Assembly: GCF_963924675.1 (NCBI RefSeq)
Contig: NC_089238.1
Location: 28,005,815 to 28,069,814, forward strand
DNA length: 64,000 nt
From: Phocoena phocoena
Taxonomy: Eukaryota; Chordata; Mammalia; Artiodactyla; Phocoenidae
Reading direction: 5' to 3'
Every line of letters starts with the position of its first letter. Position 1 is the stretch's first letter. The position numbers were made by a program, and so were the translations under genes. Positions 21,510-32,385 of the stretch are shown one piece after another. The notes beneath the pieces are model-generated. The model searched no databases. It saw only the letters and a program-made list of their open reading frames with translations, and was not told the DNA's origin.

Positions 21510-21720
21510 ATAGCTCATCGACCTGGAAGCCTTCCCTGCTCATCCCACCCAAGACTGTTAGGTGCTCCCACAGAACCGGATACAACATTTTCATAGGCTG
21601 CATTTGCTTCTTTTTACCTTTGTTCAAGGTCTCTCTTCCCTGCTGGACTGGAAGCTCCATGAGGGCAATCTATCTGACAGGTTCACAACAGTAGGGGTTC
21701 AATAGTAATTAATGAGAAGA
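21510..21720 (+). mobile_element. L2 3' end relic
   Basis: 'cctggaagccttccctgctcatcccaccc...ttccctgctggactggaagctccatgagggcaatctatctgacagg' is the LINE2 tail in sense orientation. Confidence 0.7.
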
Positions 21721-21764
21721 AATAACAACAACCAAAAAACACAATAGACAAGTGATACGTGATA

Positions 21765-22186
21765 TGAGCAGCCATTCACAGAAGAAACACATTCAGTCAA
21801 CAAACGTGAAATGATGCTCAGCCTTGCCACATGCTAAAGAAATGCGTAAAAGCAACAATGAGATATTATTTTCACTTTATAAAATGTGGGAAAAAAAACG
21901 ACCTTGAGAACATTAAGTGCAGGAGAGGGTAAAGAGAATAGAGCAGATCCAGACTCTACCTAAATATTGGTACAATATTTTGGATGGAAAATTAACAGTA
22001 TCTATTAAAATGTTAGATGTGACCTAATAATTCTATTTCCAGGCTTCTATTTCACAGAAATAACAGCATGAGTATGTAAAGATATATATTCAAGAATGTT
22101 CATTACAGTAATTTTTATAACAACAAATCAAATTGAAACAATCTAGAATGCCTACCTATGGGTAATTAGTTAAGTGAAATTTGGTA
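21765..22186 (+). mobile_element. Ancient L1ME ORF2 end / 3' region
   Basis: 'gatgctcagccttgccacatgctaaagaaatgcgtaaaagcaacaatgagata', 'ggtacaatattttggatggaaaattaacagtatctatt', 'tattcaagaatgttcattacagtaatttttataacaac' and 'cctatgggtaattagttaagtgaaatttggta' follow the old L1 order. It is cut off by the antisense L1 that starts at 22187. Confidence 0.7.
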
Positions 22187-22848
22187 CTTCTTTTTTTTTA
22201 AACTCTTTATTTTATATTGGAGTATAGCTGATTAACAATGTTGTGATAGTTTCAGGTGTACAGCAAAGGGGTTAGCCATACCTACACATGTTTCTATTCT
22301 CCCTCCAAACTCTCCTCCCATCCAGGCTGCCACATAACATAGAGCAGAGTTCCCTGTACTATACAGTAGGTCCTTGTCGGTTATCCATTTTAAATATAGC
22401 AGTGTGTACATGTTAATCCCAAACTCCCTAACAATCCCTTCCTGCCATGCTTCTCCCCTGGTAACCACAAGTTCGTTCTGTAAGTCTGTGAGTCTGTTTC
22501 TGTTTTGTAAAGAAGTTCATTTGTATAATTTCTTTTTAGATTCTGCATATAATGGATATCATATGATATTTCTCTTTCTCTCTCTGGCTTACTTCACTCA
22601 GTATGACAATCTCTAGGTCTATCCATGTTGCTGCAAGTGGCATTATTTCATTCTTTTTAATGGCTGAGCAATATTTCGTTGTATATATGTATCACATCTT
22701 CTTTATCCATTCCTTTGTCAATGGACATTTAGGTTGCTTCCATGTCTTGGCTATTGTAAATAGTGCTGCAATGAACATTGGAGTGCATGAATCTTTTCAA
22801 ATTATGGTTTTCCCCGAAGTGGGATTGCTGGATCTTATGGTTTAATTC
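22187..22848 (-). mobile_element. L1 3'UTR and ORF2 C-terminus
   Basis: Poly(T) at its left edge, then antisense 3'UTR and the last part of ORF2 ('cttacttcactcagtatgacaatctctaggtc', 'catgttgctgcaagtggcattatttc', 'gctgcaatgaacattggagtgcatgaat'). It sits in opposite orientation inside the sense L1ME relic. Confidence 0.85.
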
Positions 22849-23699
22849 TTGAACCAAAAAACTGTTCAGAGCCCAGAGTCGGGTTTTTTTTCAAGTTGCT
22901 CTTCCCTTTCATTGTTAAAACCTTTTACATAGTGGGGAGCATCCTCGGGGAAAGCTTCATTTGGAGATTTCTGGAGGAACAGTCTGGCACCCAAAGACCT
23001 CGTTAGCACTTGACCAAGAGAAATTCAGGAAACACCACTCTTGGCCAGCTTCAAGTGCTTAAATCACCACCACACATATAGGAAGTAAACAGAACTCTGC
23101 AGAGCAAATCAAACACGTTCAGTGCTAACCAAAACTTCTACAGAAGCGCGTCAGTGCAAGTTATGTGAACCTTGGTTGGACCTAACACAAACTGTGTGAC
23201 TAACAGAAAGTTATTTCACGTCCTTGAACTCAGTCCTCAGAGCTGTAAAAAGAGAGTAACATGTTAGTGAGGGTAATTAGCGTTAGCTGCTGTCATAAAC
23301 AAACCCAGTTTCAATAGCTTACTACAATCACAATTTACTTCTTGTTCACACGAAATTCGACATTGATGTTCCTGGTTGAGTGGCTCTCCCAGAAAGCTCT
23401 CCATGCAGCTGGGTGTCTTAAATGGGGTCCTACAGAAAGCAGAGCCTGGGGAAAGGATTTATGTGCCTGCACTTTATTGGGGAGCATGATACCAGGCAGC
23501 AGGAGTGAGAACGAGTGTGAAGCAGGTTAGAAGGAAGAGTGAATACAAGGACGCCTCACCAAGTTGTTGGCCACTGAGAATGATGGGGTGTGTGATGCCA
23601 CAGACTCTGAGAAAGTGCATGAAATGGGCCTTATAACTATGTATCTGATAGAAAAAGGGGGAAGCATTTATCCACTGGCTCCCACCCCCATGGATCAAA
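22849..23699. other. Unassigned sequence
   Basis: No gene recognised. 23175-23290 ('acaaactgtgtgactaacagaaagttatttcacg') may be a very worn MIR. 23270-23460 is unrecognised. Confidence 0.4.
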
Positions 23700-24119
23700 A
23701 GTTTACTCCGAGAACCTAAACAGACATTTTGCAAAGAAGATATATGAAAGGACAACAGGTGCATGAAAAGATGCTCAAACCACAATGAGATATCACCTCA
23801 CACCTGTTAGAATGGTCCTCATCCAAAGAGATAACAAATGCTGGTGCGGATATGGAAAAAAGGGAACCCTTGTGCACTGTTGGTGGGATTGTAAATTGGT
23901 ACAGTCACTAAGGAAAACAGTACGGAAGAGCCTCAAGAAAAAGAAGTATAACTACCATATAATCCAGCAATTCCACTTCTGGGACTATATCTAAAGGAAA
24001 TGAAAACACCAACTCGAAAAGATACCTGTTCTGCCATGTTCATAGCAGCATTATTTACCATAGCCAAGAAGTAGAAACAACCCAAGTGCCCATCAAAGGA
24101 TAAATGGATAAAGAAGCTG

Positions 24120-24199
<80 letters not shown>

Positions 24200-24785
24200 T
24201 GGAATATTATTCAGCTATAAAAAATGAGACAATCCTCTCGTTTGCAACAACACAGGTGGGCATTGAAGGCCTTATGCTGAGTGAAATAAGTCAGAGAGAG
24301 AAAGATAAATAATGTAGGATCTCACTTACATGTGGAATCTAAAAACCACAAACAAAAAAAAACACAAACTCATAGAAAAAGAGATCAGACATTTGGTTAC
24401 CAGAGATGAAGGGGTGGGGGAGGGGAAATTTGCAGAAGGTGGTCAAAAGGTACAAATATTCAGTTATAAGATAAATAAGTACTAGGGATGTAATGTATAA
24501 CATGAATGCTGTGTAATATATAGAAACGTTGTTAAGAGGGTAAACCTTAAGAGTTCTCACCACAAGGAGAAAAATTATTTCGTTTTTTTATTATTTAGTT
24601 TTTCTCTTTTCTTTTCTTTATATTGTATCTGTATGAAATGATGGATGTTAGCTGGACCTATTGTGATACTCATTCTACAGTAGTATATGGAAGTCAAATC
24701 ATCACACTGTATGCCTCAAACTTATACAATGATGTAGACAATTATTTCTCAATAAAACTGGAAAAACAAATAAACAAGAAAAAAT
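23700..24785 (+). mobile_element. L1M ORF2 C-terminus and 3'UTR
   Basis: From 'aaacagacattttgcaaagaagatatatgaa' through the ORF2 end (translated signatures [10 protein letters not shown] at 23785 and [20 protein letters not shown]) and 'aagtgaaataagtcagagagag', to the 3'UTR ending 'atttctcaataaaactgg'. ORF2 is broken by frameshifts and a dinucleotide repeat. Confidence 0.9.
24122..24198. repeat. (TA)n(CA)n compound microsatellite
   Basis: About 23 TA units followed by about 16 CA units inside the L1. Confidence 0.95.
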
Positions 24786-25864
24786 TTTACCCAGTGGAGG
24801 CTTCACACCTCCACACTTTAGAATTATCTATATATTCACCATCAACAATGAAGCTTTGGTGTAAATAAGACTTGCAGGCTTGAACCTTTGGCGAGCTGGT
24901 AATCAGAGCATGACTTGAATAACGTACAGGGGAATCTGAAGAGGTGCTCCTGGGATGTCACACACAGAGACTCAAGGATTAAGGGGCATAGGCTTCTTCC
25001 ATGTTGTAGCTTGACCATCTTCACACACGGCCACCACACCACGGAAGGGGAAGACAGAAGAAAAGAAGGAGCCTGGCCTGGAGATAGCATATGTTGTTTC
25101 TGCCCACATTCCACTGACCAGATCTGATTACATACCCTTCCCTGCCACCCGCCCTCCCATCAAAGAGGAGACAAGAAATGTAACCTTCCTGCGAGCTCAA
25201 GAGGAAAAAGAAATGGTTTGGTGAACGCAGAACATTGTTTCTTCCACTGGTTATACTGACAATCTCTCATAGCAGTTGAGTGCTTTGACTGACGGTGTAC
25301 GTTCCAGAGACTGGATGTTCCAGGCACATAGTAGGTAGTTGAGAAATGACGTCTCTACTTAGCACTCTGCAAAATGAAAAATCTAAGTGACTACAAAAGA
25401 TATTTCTCTATGAGAAAGCTATAAAAATGATCTTGGCTAGTAGAGATCTCACTCAAGAGTATGAGGCTTGGTGCTAACTGTGCTCAAATAATGGACCCAT
25501 GGTGACATCCCTGTTATCTGGGGCTCATGAAATGACACCGCTAAGCATGACTTGGGCAGAGGGCTGCACACAGGAGACCAGTCCTCTTGCTACTGAGCTA
25601 AGCCTTTGCTGTTGACCTATGCATGTGTTCATCATATCACATTCTCACTGGGTGTCTTTCTCATCAGGTGGGCAATCATTGATCAGACAATATAACTTTA
25701 CCCAGAGGGTCAGGAATAGATCACCCACCTGTATACTCTCTGCCTGGAATTCTCTTATCTTGTAGCTTAACAAAGATAAGGTGACCTCTACCTACACCTT
25801 GGCTTAGAGCTGGGGAAACTGGCTAAGAGCTTGGCGTCCTGAGTTCCATGCCTGACTCCGCTTG
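24786..25864. other. Unassigned sequence
   Basis: About 1.1 kb without a recognisable gene or repeat. 25310-25350 ('ccaggcacatagtaggtagttgagaaatgacg') recalls a MIR or L2 tail tip. Confidence 0.4.
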
Positions 25865-26055
25865 TCATCCATTCAAAAAATACTGAGCAGCTAGCAACAA
25901 CAGGCCAGGCTCTCTGCTCAGCGCTGGGGACATAGCAGAAACGGGTCAGAAGGTCTTAGTTTTAGCCTAGTGAGAGAAAAAGATGTTCAGAAATACTAAC
26001 AAATAAAGATCTAACTACAAGTTGGAGAAGGAAAAGTACAAGGTTCTATGGTAGT
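25865..26055 (-). mobile_element. L2 3' end relic
   Basis: 'catccattcaaaaaatactgagcagctagcaacaacaggccaggctctctgctcagcgctggggacatagcag' is the antisense L2 tail, continuing with 'agaaatactaacaaataaagatctaac'. Confidence 0.7.
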
Positions 26056-26094
26056 AGTCTTTTCACACCCATTCCCCCCTTCTCACTCATCATC

Positions 26095-26455
26095 AGAACT
26101 CTCTACTTTTTAGCTGGGCATAAAGCCTTCTAGAAAAAAGATTAGTTGCCCCAAACTCCCTTGCAGCTAGCTGTGGCCATCTGACCAAATCCTGGCCAAT
26201 GCAAGGTGAGCAAAAGAGACAAGCTGTTCTACTTTCTCTTCCTCCTTCTGGCTGACTGGAAGTCATATGTGATGGCAGGAGCTAAAGCAATGTTTTTGGA
26301 CTCCAAGACAGAAGGCATGTTGAAGAAGGAGCCTGGTCCTTCATGATTATGGAGCTGCCTACCAGCCTTTAATGTCTGCACACACTTTTGCTTGAGCAAG
26401 AAATAAATACTGCTATTTGGAGATGTCTTTGTGAGAGGGCAGGACCTATTTTTTG
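26095..26455 (+). mobile_element. Ancient LTR-like repeat, family unsure
   Basis: 'cccttgcagctagctgtggccatctgaccaaatcctggccaatgcaaggtgagc', 'tcatgattatggagctgcctaccagccttt', 'gagcaagaaataaatactgctatttgg' are a recurrent mammalian repeat pattern with an AATAAA near its end, as in an LTR. A related stretch occurs at 50215-50480. Confidence 0.5.
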
Positions 26456-26671
26456 TTAAGGTCACCTCATCTGAGAGATGTAAAGGAGCCAGGTACATGA
26501 AGAGTGTACTTCTTCATGGGAACCTCATAGGCAAGAACTCTGAAGTAAACCTGAAAGAAAATGAGGGTGGCTTACAGGCAAAAGGCAAGAAGAGGGTGGC
26601 GTGGAGTGAAGTTAGGCAGGGGATGGCAGAGCATGAGTGGCTTTGCGATGAAATAGGTGTTCATCCTTGGA

Positions 26672-26890
26672 TCTTTTTTTTTTTTTTTTTTTTTTTTTGC
26701 GGTATGCGGGCCTCTCACCACTGTGGCCTCTCCTGTTGCGGAGCACAGGCTCCGGATGCGCATGCTCAGTGGCCATGGCTCATGGGCCCAGCCGCTTCGC
26801 GGCACGTGGGATCTTCCCGGACCAGGGCACGAACCCGTGTCCCCTGCATCGGCAGGCGGACTCTCAACCACTGTGCCACCAGGGAAGCCC
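26672..26890 (-). mobile_element. CHR-family SINE, short form
   Basis: Poly(T) at 26672-26698, then the reverse complement of the whole short-form SINE to its head (ccagggaagccc). No obvious target duplication was found. Overlapping open frames of 78-240 codons through it are by-products of the repeat. Confidence 0.93.
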
Positions 26891-26944
26891 TGATTGCTTT
26901 TAACCATTTAAAAAATGTCAAAACCATTCCGAGCTCAGCGGCTA

Positions 26945-27060
26945 TACAAAAAGAAGCAATGGAATGGACACGGTCCATGGGCCATAGTTTGCTGATCCCT
27001 GCCCATAAATATTTGGCACAATGCGTGGCATATAGTGCGTGCCCAGTAGCTGATGTTAAC
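26945..27060. mobile_element. Possible hAT (MER-type) fragment
   Basis: 'ggtccatgggccatagtttgctgatccctgcccataaa' resembles the 'gggccatagtttgccgacccctg' motif of hAT-Charlie relics. The following 'tggcacaatgcgtggcatatagtgcgtgcccagtagctg' is L2 or MIR tail-like. Short and uncertain. Confidence 0.35.
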
Positions 27061-27775
27061 ACGTTTGTTATTCATATTAGCAAGCGAGCATCAGAGAGTG
27101 GCTTCCTAGTCCTGCAACCCATCATTCCACAAACACCTGGAAATCAGCCCTAGTCCGGGACTTTGCTTTTTCTTCTTGTCCTTCTAACAACTGGACCTGA
27201 CCTCGGTCGGGGCTGGGATTTGGGGTGGAGGTCGGGGGAGGCGGGTTGCATAAAGTCAATGCCTTGGTTTCACAGCTTCCTAAACATCCTGACGGCTTGG
27301 ACCCAAAACTGCCAGATTGAAAGGGGCTTTATAACTGAAGAGCCTTTAAAGCAATTCAGAATCTGGTTTTGCTGCAGAAGCATGATTTTTAAAGATCTGT
27401 AGCTGTTCCCAACATTTTAACACGGTCTCCTGTGAGTCAAGAGATTTTGATCTTGTAACTAAATTGACTCTGCCACAGGTTTGCCATCCTCCTGGGTAAA
27501 TTCTCTGACATGCACGGCTTCAGACCCAACCCCCTCTCAAAAAAAGAGAAAGGAAGAAAGAAAGAAAAAGAGAAAGAAAAAACCCCAACTCTCTTCGGTA
27601 CCCAGTTATCCCCTATCTCGTTTTCTCCAAATTGAAATATTTTTTTAAAAACATCATAACCAATGTCAGAATCAACTCCCTTCAGCCCTAAACCTCATGT
27701 TCTTTTATTTGGGGTAGGAGACATTTCTTTTTAATCCTAATGTTAATATTTAGAAACGTGGCAGCAGATTTTAAA
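27061..27775. other. Unassigned sequence
   Basis: No gene recognised. 27538-27582 is an A/G-rich patch (aaaaaagagaaaggaagaaagaaagaaaaagagaaagaaaaa). Confidence 0.4.
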
Positions 27776-28190
27776 TGGTTATTTGCATCATGCCAGAGAT
27801 CTATCACGTTCCCGGGCCAGTTAATCAGTGTGTGGCGATCAGGCCATTTATTTTTATGTTTTTTTTTTTTTTTTTAATTTTGAGACTGATTGTTGCAGAA
27901 TCCAACAAGAAATGGTTTCAAAATAAACAGCTCAAAGAGGAGCTTGGCTGGGGCCCAAAAGCAGCAGCTCTGGAAGTGCAGGCTTTTCTGGATGGGGCAA
28001 CATTATCCGCATTCTGTAGCGCGAGGCAAGAGGCTGCCGGGCAGTGTTCCTGGGCTAGAATCCCTCCGGGCATGTGTCTGCCCACAAAAGCTGTGCTCAG
28101 GCGTGATGAACACAGTCCTGCGGCTGATTTTGTGGAGGTGGAAATGGGTCCCATCTTTTAGTGTTGAGAACAGAATTATGACCAGGAATG
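27776..28190. promoter_or_regulatory. Possible conserved non-coding element
   Basis: Repeat-free except for a 15-T run at 27860-27875. Begins with a perfect POU octamer ATTTGCAT (27781-27788) followed by several TAAT/ATTTA cores. A 128-codon plus-strand open frame overlaps it but includes the T run and has no support. The regulatory role is inference. Confidence 0.25.
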
Positions 28191-28194
28191 TATA

Positions 28195-28300
28195 GCCTCC
28201 TCCAATGATGGTGGGGGAGAGAGAAGTAGGAGGAGGAGGAAGAGACAGGAGAGGGGAGAGGGGAGAAATACAGAGAGAAAAAGAGATGAAAGAATGGACG
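28195..28300. repeat. Purine-rich low-complexity tract
   Basis: Almost only G and A on the plus strand (gtgggggagagagaagtaggaggaggaggaag...gagaggggagaggggagaaat). Long minus-strand open frames here are a compositional effect. Confidence 0.85.
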
Positions 28301-29084
28301 AAACAATGAGCCAGTATATAAGTGGCCTGGAGAAAGCATGCCAAGGTGGGTGAGTGTGCAGAGATGCTCCAAACCTTTGGTCCTTGTGCCTTTGAGGATG
28401 TGGGCACACTTCAAGATGGATCACCCTCCAGTGAGATCCAGAAAGAAGCGCTGTCCCCAGCAGACTTAACAAAAAGCTGTATTTTCTTACAAATTCAAAA
28501 ATCCTATAGCTCACATACAGAGCAGGGTTTGTATGTATAAGAGAGAGAGAGAGATAGATTTTTTTTTCTTTTCCTTTGCTCTTTCCCCCCAATCTCTGCT
28601 TTCTCTTGCAGAATAAGAGGTTATTCCCCCTGGAGTTCTGGTTGAGAAGGTCTGAGTTCTAGAACTTTACAGAAACTCCTCTGATGTTTCAAGTTGGACA
28701 TTTTTCTGGGATGAATTGAACACAGGCTTGGCTGGTAAGCAGGGAGAAGGATGAGAGAGCTCTGGAAGGACATTTCATCCCAGTAGTCTCGTGGCTGTGG
28801 AAGAGAATCCCTAGGTGCAAAATCAAAGCTCAGCCTGTATTTCCAATTCTTACCCATCTAGGAAAAGGGAAAATGAATCAAAGCTAAAAAGCGCACAGGA
28901 GATGAAACTGAATTTATTGACCAGAACCTCTTGGTAACCAGCACTTTAGCCCATCTAATGGACAATGGTTTATCATTGTTTTTAGGAAGGATCCCCAAGG
29001 CACACAAGATTTGTTGTCGTTGTTGAAATAGAGTCCCTTCCAAGTCATCAAACCACAGAGAAATTCTGTTCAGAAGATTTTTTA
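28301..29084. other. Unassigned sequence
   Basis: About 780 bp with no gene or repeat recognised, apart from a short GA run at 28540-28553. Confidence 0.4.
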
Positions 29085-29335
29085 TAATAATATCTAACAT
29101 TTGTTGAAGGCTTTCTAGATTACGCATATTATCTCATTAAATCACCACATTATAACCCTTACAGGTAAGTCTTAAGATTATTCCTATTTTATAGGTGTGA
29201 ACACAGACTTAGAGATTGAGATACCTTGCACAGGGTTACAGCTAAGAGTTGGAAAAGCTACGATTTGAACAAAGATGGGTCCATCTGTCCAGAGTTTTTG
29301 TGCTTAATCTCCAAGCTACACTACCTTCCTGTCCA
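29085..29335 (-). mobile_element. MIR SINE, near full length
   Basis: 'taatatctaacatttgttgaaggctttctag', 'attatctcattaaatcaccacattataaccc', 'attcctattttataggtgtgaacacagactta' and 'ttgcacagggttacagctaagagttggaaaagctacgatttgaac' give the antisense MIR. Confidence 0.8.
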
Positions 29336-29534
29336 AAGAGGTGTTTACAGGGGAATAAACATGAAGATAAATAAAACAAAGCGGTCCTAAGGAGTTTAAG
29401 GTCACATCTAGTATATGTGACTAATTCATGAATGAAGAAAAGGTGAAGGGTTAGAGGTGGCGCTTTGCATGGAGGCCCCCAGACTCAGAGTGCCACTTTG
29501 TGCTGGGTTCGGCCACTTTGTCATCCCATTCAGT

Positions 29535-29536
<2 letters not shown>

Positions 29537-29579
<43 letters not shown>
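29537..29579. repeat. (TG)n microsatellite
   Basis: About 21 uninterrupted TG units. Confidence 0.97.
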
Positions 29580-29581
<2 letters not shown>

Positions 29582-29584
29582 GTC

Positions 29585-29900
29585 TCAAGGAGAGCTTCCT
29601 GGAGGGGAATATATTTGAGTCAGCTTTAACAGGTGATTAGGAGTTTGTGATATGGACAGGCGATGAGAAGGAGGTTCCAGAAAGAGGGAATAGGATGTCC
29701 AGAGGCATGGAGTCACAAACAGTATGCATTGTTTCAGGAATTACATGCAGTCCTAAATGTCTGCAACATAAATTGCAAGATCAGGAGCGATCATAGTTGA
29801 GACTGGAGAAGGAGCAAAGGCCTTGAGAGTCTAAAAGGGCTTGTGTTTGAGACCAAAGAGTTTGGACTTGCTAGGGCCTTCATGACCCTGCCTTGTTTGG
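29585..29900 (-). mobile_element. L2 internal 3' region
   Basis: 'agagcttcctggaggggaatatatttgagtcagctttaacagg', 'gaggttccagaaagagggaataggatgtccagaggcatgg' and 'aaagagtttggacttg' match the upstream part of the L2 3' region in antisense, as at 17100-17500. Confidence 0.6.
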
Positions 29901-30349
29901 GAGCATCATATACACATCTGTAAGGCAGAATGATGTACCTGGTGGAAAATGAAGTTATTGTACGCACGGTAGGAATATTCAGAAATACAACCTTGATATG
30001 GCCAAAGCTTGAGTTCACAAAGATTAGGTTCACATCACTGTTATTCTGAAGGATGGCATCTAAAGTTAGTAATGCTCTTTTTTCTGATTTCTCCCTATAC
30101 ACGAGCTTTCCCTAACCTGGTCATTTGTGATTCTCCTGCAGCAAAGGCACTTGGAAAGGGATAGATCGTATGTACTTTTTAGAGATGAGGTGGGAGGGAG
30201 TGATCTGCCCAGTGTCTGAGCAATACTTCTTTTTTAAAGAATTTCTTTCTATCACAGGAATGGGACACTGACAGTTGCGTTTATACTCTTTGACCCAGCC
30301 TATGGACAAAGGCGATCGGTGTGATATTGTGATTTGTTAAAAGAAATAC

Positions 30350-30445
30350 ACAGTTGACCCTTGAACGACATTGGTTTGAACAGCGTGGGTCTAATTATAT
30401 GTGATATTTTTTTCCGATACATATAATGCCTGTATTTTCATTTTA
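30350..30445 (+). mobile_element. Tigger-type (Tc1/mariner) DNA transposon end
   Basis: 'cagttgacccttgaacgacattggtttgaacagcgtgggtctaattatatgtg' is the terminal repeat of MER2/Tigger-like elements ('cagttgacccttgaacaacatgggtttgaactgcgtgggtcc'). Only one end remains. Confidence 0.75.
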
Positions 30446-30489
30446 CATGTCTTTAACTAAATGTGGAGAAGAGTTTGTGTTCAATTAGA

Positions 30490-30690
30490 GGTCAAAATAG
30501 GTGGAATCAAAATTGAGTCCTGATTCTATCCAAACTGTTTCAACTTCCTGTCCTTGGGTAAGTCATTTAACAATTCCTTTGTTTCTGAGGCAGAGAGAGC
30601 TGTACTCTCAGATTTTTGACTCCACAGGGATTGGCACCTATAAGCCCTGAGTACTTCAAGAGTCAAATGTATATTTGGTTTTCATCCCCA
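30490..30690 (+). mobile_element. MIR SINE relic
   Basis: 'gattctatccaaactgtttcaacttcctgtccttgggtaagtcatttaacaattcctttg' fits a diverged MIR core. The tail is poor. Confidence 0.5.
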
Positions 30691-31132
30691 TTTCTGTCAC
30701 AGAGCTCCTAAAACCCTTGGAATTTCTGCTGCTAAGAGCAATAAAGGTGTCTCTTGTTATGTTAATGAGGTGACTGTTGGACCATACCTAAGGATGGGGG
30801 CTGGTTGCCAGGAGAACCAACTTTGTGATTAGAGGGTTGGAATTTTCAGCCCCACCTCCGACTTCTGGGGAGAGGAGAGGGGCTGGAGTTTGAGGTCAAA
30901 CACCAATGATCAATGATTTAATCAACCGTGCCTATAGAATGGAACCTCCATGAAACCCAAAAGGACTAGGTTTAGAGAGCTTCCAGGTGGATGGACGGGT
31001 GGAGATTCAAGGACGGTGGCAGTCCTGGAGAGGGCATGGGAGCTCCGCCTCCTTTCCCCATACCTTGCCTCATGTATCTCTTCCATCTGGCTGTTCCTGA
31101 GTTATATTCTTTTATAATAAACCAGTAATCTA

Positions 31133-31228
31133 TGTATAACTGAATCACTTTGCTGTACACCGGAAACTAACACAACATTGTAAATCAACTCTACTCCAAT
31201 ATAAAATTTTTAAAAAGAAAAGAAAGCC
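31133..31228 (+). mobile_element. Truncated L1 3' tail at the head of the insert
   Basis: 'gtataactgaatcactttgctgtacaccggaaactaacacaacattgtaaatcaactctactccaatataaaattttt' is the last ~80 bp of the cetartiodactyl L1, followed by aaaaagaaaagaaa. It matches the tails at 16095, 33588 and 55870. Confidence 0.9.
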
Positions 31229-31439
31229 TAGGAGAAGGCGACAGAGAGACTTCGTCTGAACACTGATGCTGTCCCTGCCTGAGCGCACCGCCCACAGATT
31301 GCTGAGCAAGTAAGAAACAAAGGAAGTGAAGCGCTGAGGTCAGTTAAAATAGCATGCATACCTGGATCCCCGACTGCCTTCCGTAGGAAGGAAATCCTGC
31401 ACTTCACTGATGGTGCAAAGCGTCCACCAGCCCCCCGAC

Positions 31440-32385
31440 ACGTGACCCCTGCAGCACAAGGCTGGGACCAACCTGTCCACCTACAATGTCAGGCTGGCCT
31501 GGCAACGACCCCATCTCAGGTCCCATCTGTGACACTGCCTCTGTCTCCCACCTCCAGGATGACCCCTTGTACCTGGTGGGCCTGAAGAGCCCAGGACCTC
31601 GGCATTTCTCCAGCCCGAGTCTGTCTGTGGAAAGTTCCAGAGGCCTCGAGGCAGGCTCCGTGTCCGAGTCGAGTGGGGCCTGCAGAGGCAGCTGCCTGGT
31701 GATCCCGGTTCCCCGCTCGGCTGGAGTTTCCCAGATTCTCTAGGCGGAGTCCACCCTGGGTTTTCGGGGCAGAGCAATATTGGAAGGGGGCCTCGACACC
31801 CTCCACCACCTGTACCTTCACGAGAAGTGACTGGCTCTTTCAGGAAAGTACCTTAAGGGACCCCGGGAGCCCGAAGCGGGCACCTTACTCCCTGTGTGAG
31901 CGCACGCTGGGGGCACCTGGCCTGGCCTGCTGCGCGCAGATGTCGCGGAGAGCCCAGACCACCAGTGAGGGCGCTCCGAGACCCGGGACCCTGAGCTGCT
32001 GGCGGCCTCCGGGCTGACCCCGCGCACCCAGCCCTCCTCGCAGGAGATCCAGCAGTCGGCCACCGTGGGGCGCCAGTACCGCAAAGGACCTCAGGCCACG
32101 CGCTCGCCGTCCACATGCGGCAGCTCTATGCGGACAGCCATGAGTTCCAGCAGCTGGGGCTGAGGCCCCTCATCCTACAGGAGGACAGCCAGTACTTGGA
32201 GGACTCCCTGGAGACCATCAGGGGGACGAATGGCTACCACATCACTGTAAGGGCAAGGCCTTGGGCGCTTTGCCGTCCCCACCCACCGCCTTAGTCTCTG
32301 TGCATCCCAGGAAGAGATGTCCACCCTTCCTGACCCTGGGCTGGGGGCTCCGCAAGAGGCTCCAGGCACAGGTATCTCTCTGCTG
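31440..32385 (+). pseudogene. Gene-derived fragment with splice-like junctions, parent unknown
   Basis: Acceptor-like ctgcctctgtctcccacctccag ends at 31558 and is followed by a 61-codon open stretch beginning DDPLYLVGLKSPG. Further on, 32109-32247 is open in another frame and reads RQLYADSHEFQQLGLRPLI, then QEDSQYLEDSLETIR. It meets a donor-like ACT|gtaaggg and, 62 bp later, an acceptor-like tgtgcatcccag before GAAGAGATG. Frame changes and stops between the two stretches show it is broken. I do not recognise the parent. Because splice-like junctions are retained, it looks like unspliced genomic DNA rather than a processed mRNA copy. GC and CpG content stand out from both flanks. Confidence 0.45.

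Noticed and set aside
26431..27153. 240-codon plus-strand open frame, the longest in the window
   Set aside because: It passes through the reverse complement of a CHR SINE and its 27-bp poly(T). No start context, splice site or protein motif; a shadow of the repeat.
28003..28592. Minus-strand open frames of 105-138 codons
   Set aside because: Mostly from the purine-rich tract at 28195-28300 and no consistent frame.
29160..29175. Donor-like cag|gtaagtctt
   Set aside because: It lies in a MIR relic, whose consensus often gives such words.
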